Below are positions 34,339 to 41,555 of a DNA stretch of 64,000 bases, in pieces; position 1 is the first letter of the stretch, and every line of letters begins with the position of its first letter. Both the position numbers and the translations under genes were made by a program. Where the stretch lies: the NCBI GenBank assembly GCA_000702685.1, contig JNJD01000006.1, positions 682,001 to 746,000 on the forward strand, in the 5' to 3' direction. The stretch comes from Lachnospiraceae bacterium AC2028 (GTDB taxonomy: Bacteria > Bacillota > Clostridia > Lachnospirales > Lachnospiraceae). The notes under the pieces are model-generated. The model made no database searches. It was not told the DNA's origin and was given only the letters and a program-made list of their open reading frames with translations.

Positions 34339-35133
34339 TCAACCCTGTCCTTCTGCAGGAACAAGTCTTTCGCTTCCGCCGTTTCCGAAATAGATGATAT
34401 CTTCCTCGCGCTCACCGGTGTAGCATCCTGCCCAGTAATTATTTCCTCCGGCAAAGAAGGAATAAATGGGAACCGCTGTTCCGTCGGGATACTCATCAAG
34501 CTCGATGATGATAACGCCTTCGGTCTCTGTATCGTCATCGTAGAAACGGATGGTATAAGTTCCGTCCTGACGGATCTGGATAAAGGCTACATCGTTATAA
34601 TTCTCATAATTCTCGGTATCCTGCTCCTGATAGATCCACTCGCCTGCGATATCATTGAATCCGATCTCATCGGCAAGTTCGGCAGGGAACTTCTCGGGAA
34701 GATGACCTACGGGAAAATACTCTTCCATGTAGATCTCATCAAAAAGTTCACCGTCTTCGGTAATTGTAAAAGTGGTGTACAGCTCACCGTCTTCGTCATA
34801 AACACTGAAGGTATCCTCGTCCTCTGCATAGAGAGTTCCCTCTACGGCAGTCTCACCGTATTCATTGACAAGGTGCCAGAAAAGCCCTTCGGTAACAACC
34901 CAGTAATTATGTCCCTTTTTGTAGAGCCAGACTCCTTCGGGAATATCATTTACATGATCGGGAGAGAGCATCTGCTGCTCTTCGGGCTCTTCCTCTTCTA
35001 CGGGTTCTTCCTCTTCAATTTCTTCCTCAACAGGAATGGGAGGCTCCTCGGTAACTTCTGCGGTTCCGCCGCATGCGGCAAGTGCACCGACCATCATTCC
35101 GGCCAAAAGCACAGCCAAAAACTTCTTTTTCAT
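34339..35133 (-). CDS. Lipoprotein with Glu/Pro-rich linker
   Basis: 264 residues. Signal peptide with lipobox ALAAC (Cys about 21), an unusually acidic linker (EEEIEEEEPVEEEEPEE, about 36-53), then a domain with two related halves (EGVWLYKKGHNYWVV and AGEWIYQEQDTENYEN), each beginning G-x-W like the sibling at 35157. Second gene of the operon. Probably exposed on the cell surface. Confidence 0.82.
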   Translation of the reverse strand: MKKKFLAVLLAGMMVGALAACGGTAEVTEEPPIPVEEEIEEEEPVEEEEPEEQQMLSPDHVNDIPEGVWLYKKGHNYWVVTEGLFWHLVNEYGETAVEGTLYAEDEDTFSVYDEDGELYTTFTITEDGELFDEIYMEEYFPVGHLPEKFPAELADEIGFNDIAGEWIYQEQDTENYENYNDVAFIQIRQDGTYTIRFYDDDTETEGVIIIELDEYPDGTAVPIYSFFAGGNNYWAGCYTGEREEDIIYFGNGGSERLVPAEGQG

Positions 35134-35156
35134 TTCTTCATATCCCCTTAATTTTT

Positions 35157-35942
35157 TTAATTACCTACTTCATCAAGGATCCACTGATCTACCGTATCAT
35201 CCGTGTCGGTTCTGTACAGTCCGTCGCAGGGATCGTAAAGAAGATAATCCGTATCAAACAACAAAAACGAATCTGTTTCACCGGAGGGAACAAATGTCAG
35301 GTTAACATATGCACCGTCATAAGTATATGTTCCCCACTCAATGTAACCGTTATCCCTGTTGCAGTAGAAATCCCAGTTCGAAGTGAAGATAAACCAGTCA
35401 TTGGGAGGTGTATTATATCCCTGCCAGTAACCTATGATATCGGACTGAAGATCATAGTCATCGTCATCATCGTCATCATTGTCATCATCTGAAGACAGGG
35501 AAGCTTCAAGCTCCGACAACTCAAGTACCTTCATGAATTCGGTTCCGTCATTGTCTGTGAGAAGTCCTCTCGAATATTCAAATTCCCAATGATAATTGTC
35601 TTCAGGTCCATTGAGAATAAGATTGCTTCCGTCAAACTCATAAGTACCTTCTTCACTCATTCCGCCATCCGAACTGTAATGATATGTTCCGTCAGGATAA
35701 AAGGTAAACTCCAGTACAAATACATTCTCTCCCTTCCAGACTCCGAGCAGTTCATCAACTTCATCCGGAGAAGCCTCGGTATATCCCGAATCGCTGTCAG
35801 ACCCTTCCCAGTCTCCGTCCCGGTCGATATCGTAATCTTCATCGTATTCGACATCATCGATATCGATATCCGCAGAAGATCCGCAGGCTGAAAATACGGA
35901 TAATGCGAGGACTCCCATAAGTATGGCGATTCTCTTTTTCAT
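35157..35942 (-). CDS. Lipoprotein with two G-x-W domains and Asp tract
   Basis: 261 residues. Lipobox FSAC (Cys about 20), acidic linker, then two similar domains, LLGVWKGENVFVLEFTFYPDG (given as LLGVWKGENV and LEFTFYPDG) and IIGYWQGYNTPP, separated by an Asp-rich tract (SSDDDNDDDDDDDYD). Such tracts often bind calcium. First gene of the lipoprotein operon. Its promoter shares the 18-nt-spaced motif found before the hybrid kinase gene and the lipoprotein gene at 39612. GAGGAGG lies before the ATG within an inverted repeat. Confidence 0.85.
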   Translation of the reverse strand: MKKRIAILMGVLALSVFSACGSSADIDIDDVEYDEDYDIDRDGDWEGSDSDSGYTEASPDEVDELLGVWKGENVFVLEFTFYPDGTYHYSSDGGMSEEGTYEFDGSNLILNGPEDNYHWEFEYSRGLLTDNDGTEFMKVLELSELEASLSSDDDNDDDDDDDYDLQSDIIGYWQGYNTPPNDWFIFTSNWDFYCNRDNGYIEWGTYTYDGAYVNLTFVPSGETDSFLLFDTDYLLYDPCDGLYRTDTDDTVDQWILDEVGN

Positions 35943-35950
35943 ATATATAA

Positions 35951-36011
35951 ATCCTCCTCATATAGAATCTTTACACGATGTCGATTATAAAGACTCATAT
36001 ATGAGGAGGAT
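35951..36011 (-). promoter_or_regulatory. 14-bp inverted repeat spanning promoter and ribosome site
   Basis: ATCCTCCTCATATA (35951-35964) and TATATGAGGAGGAT (35998-36011) are perfect complements, 33 bp apart. The left arm, read on the minus strand, contains the Shine-Dalgarno GAGGAGG of the lipoprotein operon. The right arm overlaps the -35 region. In a transcript begun further upstream the stem would bury the ribosome site. Confidence 0.65.
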
Positions 36012-36027
36012 ACATCCTAAAAGTATA
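35984..36027 (-). promoter_or_regulatory. Shared-motif promoter of the lipoprotein operon
   Basis: Minus strand: TATACTTTT (36027-36019), 3 nt, ATGTATCC (36015-36008), exactly 18 nt, TATAAT (35989-35984). Same architecture at 38811-38854 and 40643-40686. Confidence 0.75.
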
Positions 36028-36045
36028 ATTATTTTTCAAGTGCAC

Positions 36046-36651
36046 TCAGGCCAGGAAACGCCTTATATCTCCGCGTTTTTCAAGTCCGAGTTTTTCCTTC
36101 ACGGAAGCAACAAGCTTCTTGGTATAAGGCATCGAAATATGAAGAATATCACATATCTCACGGTCGGATCTGAATTCTGCCATAAGCCTTGCCGTCTCAA
36201 GTTCTCTTTCCGTAAGCGGTTCGGGAATGGAAGCCAAAAGAGTCTCGTCGAGTTTTCCCTTGTTCTCGACGTCCGAATACAGTTCTATGTAATGCTGCAC
36301 CCTTGCAAAGAGAACCTTTCCGGCAACGGGTTTTTTGAGATAATCTACGACATCCATCTCCAGGCCCCTGCACTCCGATACCTCATCAGTCATTCCGGTC
36401 AGGAAGACAACCGGGATCATCTTGAACTTATCGCTTGCCTTGAGCCTGCTGAGAACCTCGTAGCCGTCCATTTCCCTCATGCTTATATCAAGAAGTATGA
36501 GATTGGGAAGAGCATCCGTCATCTCCAGCTCCTTAAGAGCTTCTATTCCGGATGAAAAAGTTTCGACATCGTATAAAGCTTCGAGCTGGTTTTTCATCAG
36601 CAGAAGCATTACGCTGTCATCATCTATTACCATTACTTTCTTGCGAGTCAT
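36046..36651 (-). CDS. Response regulator, receiver plus LuxR-type HTH
   Basis: 201 residues. Receiver domain 1-125 with acidic pocket (MVIDDDS), phospho-Asp in LILLDISMREMDG, and Lys in YLKKPV. C-terminal LuxR/GerE HTH (about 143-201): LTERELETARLMAEFRSD, then REICDILHISMPYTKKLV. Overlaps the hybrid kinase gene by ATGA, so the two form a two-component pair. Confidence 0.92.
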   Translation of the reverse strand: MTRKKVMVIDDDSVMLLLMKNQLEALYDVETFSSGIEALKELEMTDALPNLILLDISMREMDGYEVLSRLKASDKFKMIPVVFLTGMTDEVSECRGLEMDVVDYLKKPVAGKVLFARVQHYIELYSDVENKGKLDETLLASIPEPLTERELETARLMAEFRSDREICDILHISMPYTKKLVASVKEKLGLEKRGDIRRFLA

Positions 36652-38777
36652 TGTACGGCAATCTCCTCCCTATACCTGGCAATTCCCTTTCTTACTCTTT
36701 CATATTCCGCAAGTATCAGGGGATTAACTTCCTTCGAAAAATCATCGTCTCTCCTGCGCTCCACAGTTTCTGCAAGCTCCGCAAGAAGATAAGCTCCTAT
36801 GCCCTTGGCCACGGACTTGACCGAATGTATCTGAAGGTAATAATCATCTGTAAATGACTGACCTTTAAGATTTGCGATATTTGAATCGGCATATTCTTCA
36901 AACAGTTCGGCTCTTGTCTCGAATTCTCCGGTATTGCCCGCACAATATTCCAGCGCGAGCTTGAGATCTATGCCGAACGGAATAAGAAAGCTCTGTCCGA
37001 TCTCAATCTTCTCGGGCGAAAGTCCCTTCTCATCTACTGCATCAAGCTCAACTATCTTATCCGGAATGAATTCCGCAATAGTCTTAAGAAGCCTGGTCAG
37101 GCTTACGGGCTTTGCAAGGAATCCGCTGAATCCCATGGACATAAGCTTACTTTCTACTCCATTCATTATATCCCCTGTAAGGGCAATAACGGGAGTATCA
37201 AAATCGGGATAGTCTTCCTTTATCTTGGCAAGAGTCTGCATTCCGTCCATATGCGGCATACGGATATCCATAAATACCAGATCGTAATCCTTGATGTCGA
37301 TCATCTCGACGGCTTCATATCCGCTCTCTACATCATCCACCTGTATAAGTGCGGGCTCGGTGAATTCACGTATTACCTTCCTGTTATAAGCATTGTCATC
37401 GACAACAAGGATACGTGCATCGGGCGCAATAAACTGATCCGACTTTTTCTTTTCATTGGGCAGCGGTCTTTCCTCTGCCTTCATATTGATGACAAGGACC
37501 TCCTTCTGAGGAATCCTTACGGTGAATATACTTCCCTTACCGAGTTCACTGTCGCATTTTATCGTGCCGCCCATTGCCTCTACAAGTTCCTTGACAATGG
37601 AAAGTCCGAGACCGCTTCCGCTTGTCTCCTTATAGACCTCCTCCACTCCGCGCTCATACGGGCTGAAGATCTCATCGATATATTCGGGAGCAATTCCGAC
37701 ACCGGTATCTTCTACCGCGATCTCAAGCATATCATCCTGTTTTACGGATAAATGTATGCTTCCTTTTTTCGTGTACTTGACCGAATTGCTGAGAAGATTA
37801 TCGGTTATCTTGCGGATGACGCTTTCATCACCGTTAAGATAAGCGGGGATATTTTTTGCAAAATCATACTTGAATTCCAGTCCGGATCTTGCGGCATTGA
37901 GTTTCCACACCTTGGCGATCTCGTCGAATACCTCCCTGGTATTCCAGGGCTCGGAAAGTATAATGTTCCTTCCGGCTTCTATCCTGGAAAGGTCGAGCAT
38001 ATCATCTATCATCGACAGCAAAAGCTCTCCCGATACATTACTGTCATTGACCCACTCCTTGATGCGTTCCGAAGAAGTATTGCTGACTATAAGTTCATTC
38101 ATTGCGAGCATCGTATTAAGCGGTGTTCTGACATCATGGCTCATCTTGGCAATGAAATCACTCTTTGCCTTATTGGCTTCATCCGCATCATGTATCGCAT
38201 CGTTAAGCTGCTGCTGCTTTTTCCTGTAAACACGTATCTGGAAATACATGGTTATCGCAAGGGACAGGGCCACAAGCGTCATATCCATGATGACACAGGT
38301 CATATAGAATTTCTCGTCATTATTGAGAGTGACGGGATGAAAATAGGAATAAAGTATCAGTGCTGCGTACCATACCAGCTCCATAGTGATCATAACGACC
38401 ATTGAGACTCCGTCGAGCAAAAAGGCCGTGAACACGATACCGAAAATAAAGAATGAGGGAATGCCGCCGTGATATCCTCCCTGGATAAAATACAGGAGAG
38501 TGAACAATCCCATGAATATCAGGAAAGCGGTAAGGATCATCGCCCTTTTATAGTTCCCGGTCTTATGGCAATAGTACATAAGTGCAACGGAGCCGACCAC
38601 TCCGAGGAGATCCGGAATGACCGCACTCGAACCGCGCAGTCCGTTGACCACACCCGTTATGATGCTGACAACGATGCCGCATACCGCAAGTATATTGAAA
38701 GCAATGACCTGTATCTCGCTGTCGGTAGCGAAAATGACAGATATCGCTTTATGAAGTTTTGAATTCTTTTTCTTCAT
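36648..38777 (-). CDS. Hybrid sensor histidine kinase with receiver and HPt-like domains
   Basis: 709 residues from ATG 38777 (GGAG 5 nt upstream). Six transmembrane helices (about 22-180), a short coiled linker, HisKA with DFIAKMSHDVRTPL (His about 214), HATPase_c with NLLSNSVKYT and GSGLGLSIVKELV, a receiver domain (RILVVDDN; phospho-Asp in LVFMDIRMPHMDG) and a C-terminal HPt-like domain (QIHSVKSVAKGIGA). A complete phosphorelay feeding the LuxR-type regulator. Its own promoter carries the shared motif, so the system may be in its own regulon or under the neighbouring OmpR-type regulator. Confidence 0.93.
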   Translation of the reverse strand: MKKKNSKLHKAISVIFATDSEIQVIAFNILAVCGIVVSIITGVVNGLRGSSAVIPDLLGVVGSVALMYYCHKTGNYKRAMILTAFLIFMGLFTLLYFIQGGYHGGIPSFFIFGIVFTAFLLDGVSMVVMITMELVWYAALILYSYFHPVTLNNDEKFYMTCVIMDMTLVALSLAITMYFQIRVYRKKQQQLNDAIHDADEANKAKSDFIAKMSHDVRTPLNTMLAMNELIVSNTSSERIKEWVNDSNVSGELLLSMIDDMLDLSRIEAGRNIILSEPWNTREVFDEIAKVWKLNAARSGLEFKYDFAKNIPAYLNGDESVIRKITDNLLSNSVKYTKKGSIHLSVKQDDMLEIAVEDTGVGIAPEYIDEIFSPYERGVEEVYKETSGSGLGLSIVKELVEAMGGTIKCDSELGKGSIFTVRIPQKEVLVINMKAEERPLPNEKKKSDQFIAPDARILVVDDNAYNRKVIREFTEPALIQVDDVESGYEAVEMIDIKDYDLVFMDIRMPHMDGMQTLAKIKEDYPDFDTPVIALTGDIMNGVESKLMSMGFSGFLAKPVSLTRLLKTIAEFIPDKIVELDAVDEKGLSPEKIEIGQSFLIPFGIDLKLALEYCAGNTGEFETRAELFEEYADSNIANLKGQSFTDDYYLQIHSVKSVAKGIGAYLLAELAETVERRRDDDFSKEVNPLILAEYERVRKGIARYREEIAVQ

Positions 38778-38810
38778 ATCTTCTCCGTAAACATACAAAA
38801 GTCTGATCAT

Positions 38811-38862
38811 ATTGTATATGTGCATCATTCGTGTGGATACATACGAAAAGTATACTAAAAGT
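38811..38862 (-). promoter_or_regulatory. Shared-motif promoter of the hybrid kinase operon
   Basis: Minus strand: two tandem 11-bp repeats ACTTTTAGTAT (38862-38852) and ACTTTTCGTAT (38851-38841), then GTATCC, exactly 18 nt, TACAAT (38816-38811). The stretch 38835-38870 matches 40667-40702 at 34 of 36 positions. Confidence 0.8.
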
Positions 38863-38920
38863 CTCTTTTTATAAAAAGAAGCAAATGATAACCTTTTTAT
38901 ATCAGAAAGGAGATTATGAC

Positions 38921-39463
38921 ATGAGTGAAACAAGAACATGTCCGAATTGCGGCGCTCCTGTTCCCGAGGGAATATGTCAGTATTGCGGTACTGTGTTTGA
39001 AAGCACGGCAGCTCCGGAAGATTATCCCGAAGTAATATGCAAATATGCCGGGATCACATTTCATGAAATAAGGTTCTATTCCAGCGTGATCCTGTTTTCC
39101 GTCATCGCCTCGATATGCATAATCTCACAGTCGGATTACCTCGAAGGAGTGATGTTTGCACTGGTTTTTTCACTTCCGGGGATCATCATAGGATTCGTAC
39201 TGATCAAAAAGATACTCACTTTTATAATGCTTACCTTAAGCGGAGCCAATGCGGACGGCGAGGTATACGGGTACAAGAACGATCTGATAAAGTACGGTGA
39301 TGATTACTGCCAGATTGCGGAGGTCATGGTCAATGCACCGGCCGGAAAAAAGGTCCTGCTGGTACCTCTCAACAAAACATCCCATCCCTATCCGCTGAAC
39401 AGCAGGGTTAAAGTAAAAACATATAAGGATTTCGCCAAGATAACCGGGTATGACCTGGTGTGA
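38921..39463 (+). CDS. Zinc-ribbon membrane protein
   Basis: 180 residues from ATG 38921 (AAAGGAG upstream). N-terminal zinc ribbon CPNCGAPVPEGICQYCG (about 7-23), two hydrophobic helices (about 53-75 and 80-105), then a cytoplasmic beta domain (ADGEVYGYKNDLIKYG). Divergent from the hybrid kinase operon and shares its intergenic region. Confidence 0.8.
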   Translation: MSETRTCPNCGAPVPEGICQYCGTVFESTAAPEDYPEVICKYAGITFHEIRFYSSVILFSVIASICIISQSDYLEGVMFALVFSLPGIIIGFVLIKKILTFIMLTLSGANADGEVYGYKNDLIKYGDDYCQIAEVMVNAPAGKKVLLVPLNKTSHPYPLNSRVKVKTYKDFAKITGYDLV

Positions 39464-39483
39464 AGAATATAAGGAACAAAAAG

Positions 39484-39564
39484 AAAGAGCGCTGCGAGAT
39501 GTGAACTGCACCCCGAATGTTTTGTCTAACATTCGGGGTGCAGTTCAATCTCGCGGCGCTCTTT
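39484..39564. repeat. Long 37-bp inverted repeat (stable hairpin)
   Basis: Left arm 39484-39521 and right arm 39528-39564 are complementary apart from one mismatch and one bulged base, with a 6-nt loop. Starts 20 bp after the zinc-ribbon gene. Much longer than other terminators in the window; possible terminator, small RNA precursor or miniature element. Confidence 0.85.
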
Positions 39565-39582
39565 GGATTTATAAAACTATCC

Positions 39583-39611
39583 GGAAAGCGGAGGAACCGT
39601 CCCCCGTTAAC
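39583..39611 (-). repeat. REP-like repeat, one arm degenerate
   Basis: 29 bp. Begins (minus strand) GTTAACGGGGGACGGTTCCT directly after the TGA stop of the lipoprotein gene; the far arm is decayed. Confidence 0.85.
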
Positions 39612-40592
39612 TCAGCCCATTCCCTCTTTTACAAAAACCGTACTTCCGTCGTCAAAGAGAATGATGGGAGTTCCGGACTGATCAAGATCCATAACGAAGA
39701 TCGTGCCGCTGATATCTTCTCCGTTCATCATATATGAACCGCCGTCTGCGCCTGAGGGAGTGATACTGCCTGAATACTGTGCTTCGCCTTCGATATAATA
39801 TGTGAATTTTCCGTCCGGAAGGATCTCATACCGGCTTGTACCGTCCTCGGATACCCAGGTTCCTTCTGCAGCTTCCATAAGTGCGGCCTCAAGTGAAGCG
39901 ACATCATATCCTTCAACGGGAGATTCAATGGGGCAGCTTCCGCAGAGATATTCCATGGATTCAAATACCGCATGACCGTCTACTACTGTGAAAGGATACT
40001 CGTAGGTATCGACTTCTCCGTTTTCATACCAGTCTCCGAGAACCATATAGCAATCCTGGCGATGGATCGTTACAATGACTTTTCCGGTCTCACCGTCCGT
40101 TTCGGCAGCAAGTTCAACCCATCCGATGGAAAGATCGTCGCCTCTTCCTGCGGGGCAGGCATAAAGGGCACCGTCAGATTCCATGTACATCTCGGTTCCG
40201 CTCATGGCATCTTTTACATAGTCACGATCAACTCTTTCGGAAAGATAGTCTTCAAGCTCCTGAAGAGTTCCGATGCCGGGTTCGGTTACACGATAGAATT
40301 CCATTTCATAACCATTAATCTCTCCGGTTACGGTATCCGAATAATCGGATTCCATTCCGCCCTCAAATCTGAACCACAGATCCTGGGCTTCCTTGAAGTC
40401 ATTGATCAGGGATTCCTCGGAAGGAGCATCGACATCGGCTACGGGATCGGTCTCGGGTTCCTTTTCGTTGTCCTCCCGTACATCTTCCACAACCTCTGCA
40501 GGTTCGGGCTCAGGCTGTCCGACTACCGTACCACCACAGGCTGTAAGAGTAATGGCAAGGCCTGTCATAAGCATTAATGATAATTTTTTCAT
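39612..40592 (-). CDS. Lipoprotein with shared-motif promoter
   Basis: 326 residues from ATG 40592 (AAGGAG upstream). Lipobox LTAC (Cys about 19), acidic linker (about 25-58), an N-terminal domain with two cysteines late (LCGSCP), and a C-terminal G-x-W domain (AEGTWVSEDGTSRYEILPDG given as AEGTWVSEDG, SRYEILPDG) similar in layout to the lipoproteins at 34-36 kb. Divergent from the OmpR-type regulator gene. Likely part of the same envelope regulon. Confidence 0.83.
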   Translation of the reverse strand: MKKLSLMLMTGLAITLTACGGTVVGQPEPEPAEVVEDVREDNEKEPETDPVADVDAPSEESLINDFKEAQDLWFRFEGGMESDYSDTVTGEINGYEMEFYRVTEPGIGTLQELEDYLSERVDRDYVKDAMSGTEMYMESDGALYACPAGRGDDLSIGWVELAAETDGETGKVIVTIHRQDCYMVLGDWYENGEVDTYEYPFTVVDGHAVFESMEYLCGSCPIESPVEGYDVASLEAALMEAAEGTWVSEDGTSRYEILPDGKFTYYIEGEAQYSGSITPSGADGGSYMMNGEDISGTIFVMDLDQSGTPIILFDDGSTVFVKEGMG

Positions 40593-40642
40593 AATCTTGA
40601 TTCTCCTTTTTTCTTCTCGTGAATCGTCTTCACGCTTTCTCA

Positions 40643-40694
40643 ATGATAATAAGGATAGGTGTCTGTGAATACATACAAAAAGTATACTAAAAGT
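40643..40694 (-). promoter_or_regulatory. Shared-motif promoter of the lone lipoprotein gene
   Basis: Minus strand: ACTTTTAGTAT (40694-40684), ACTTTTTGTAT (40683-40673), GTATTC, exactly 18 nt, TATCAT (40648-40643). Confidence 0.8.
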
Positions 40695-40782
40695 CTCTTT
40701 TTCCCCAAAAGCCTGAGTGATAGTATTTTTTGTGAACAGAACAGAATTTGCTTACAAGAGATAATTCTCCCTCCCTATACGG

Positions 40783-40814
40783 TCCCGTGGCTTTTTGGCC
40801 ACGGGATCTTTTTT
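40783..40814 (+). terminator. Terminator-like hairpin in the leader region of the OmpR-type regulator
   Basis: TCCCGTGGC, CTTTTTG-type loop, GCCACGGGA, then TCTTTTTT on the plus strand. No plus-strand gene precedes it, so it either ends a short RNA or attenuates the regulator operon. Confidence 0.7.
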
Positions 40815-40874
40815 GCATACATTCGGAATACATTTATGTGATAATGTCTATATGTGCACAAACGGAGGATGTTT

Positions 40875-41555
40875 ATGATCGAGATCTTATTAATCGAAGA
40901 CGACCCGGATATCGCGGATAATCTGCAGGAATATCTGAGCAATGTAAGCGGAGGCGAGTGGCGCATCCACATTTCCGACAACGGAAGCGATGGGCTTGAA
41001 CTTGCAACACAGACGCTTTATTCACTGATCCTGCTGGATATCGGACTTCCGGAGCGTGACGGATTCGAAGTGTGCAAAGCTTTAAGGCGCCGTGGCATAC
41101 AGACTCCCGTGATCTTCGTCACCGCAAGATATTCCGAGGAAGACGTTCTGAAAGGATACGAATGCGGCGGAGACGATTACATCATAAAGCCCTTCTCAAT
41201 GGCTCAGCTTGCCGCCAAGATCAAGGCATTTCTGAAAAGATACGGCGACAGCAGGCCTGCGTGCATTACATATCTCGATCTGACAGCCGACCGAAAAGAA
41301 AGAAAGCTATATCTGGGTGAAAAAGAGATTACTCTTCAGCCCAGGGAATTCGATGTTCTCTTTTACCTGATGGAACATCCGGAGCGCCTTGTTTCCAAGG
41401 AAGAGCTCCTTGCACGTGTGTGGGGTGCCGAGAGCGATGCACTTCCGCGAAATCTGGATAACCCGATCAAGAACATCCGTAAAGCAACAGAAACCTCCGA
41501 AGCTAAGATAGTCACGATGCGTGGCTATGGTTACAGACTGGAGACCAAAAAATGA
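40875..41555 (+). CDS. OmpR-family response regulator
   Basis: 226 residues from ATG 40875 (GGAGG 6 nt upstream). Receiver domain with IEDDPD, phospho-Asp in LILLDIGLPERDG, FVTARYS and IIKPFS. C-terminal winged helix (LQPREFDVLFYLMEHPERLV, SKEELLARVW, IVTMRGYGYRL). OmpR/PhoB-type regulators bind tandem 11-bp direct repeats, the pattern seen in the promoters at 38841-38862 and 40673-40694. Overlaps the kinase gene by ATGA. Confidence 0.94.
   Translation: MIEILLIEDDPDIADNLQEYLSNVSGGEWRIHISDNGSDGLELATQTLYSLILLDIGLPERDGFEVCKALRRRGIQTPVIFVTARYSEEDVLKGYECGGDDYIIKPFSMAQLAAKIKAFLKRYGDSRPACITYLDLTADRKERKLYLGEKEITLQPREFDVLFYLMEHPERLVSKEELLARVWGAESDALPRNLDNPIKNIRKATETSEAKIVTMRGYGYRLETKK

Noticed and set aside
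37752-38405. 217-codon plus-strand open frame
   Set aside because: Opposite the hybrid histidine kinase, which has all catalytic motifs.
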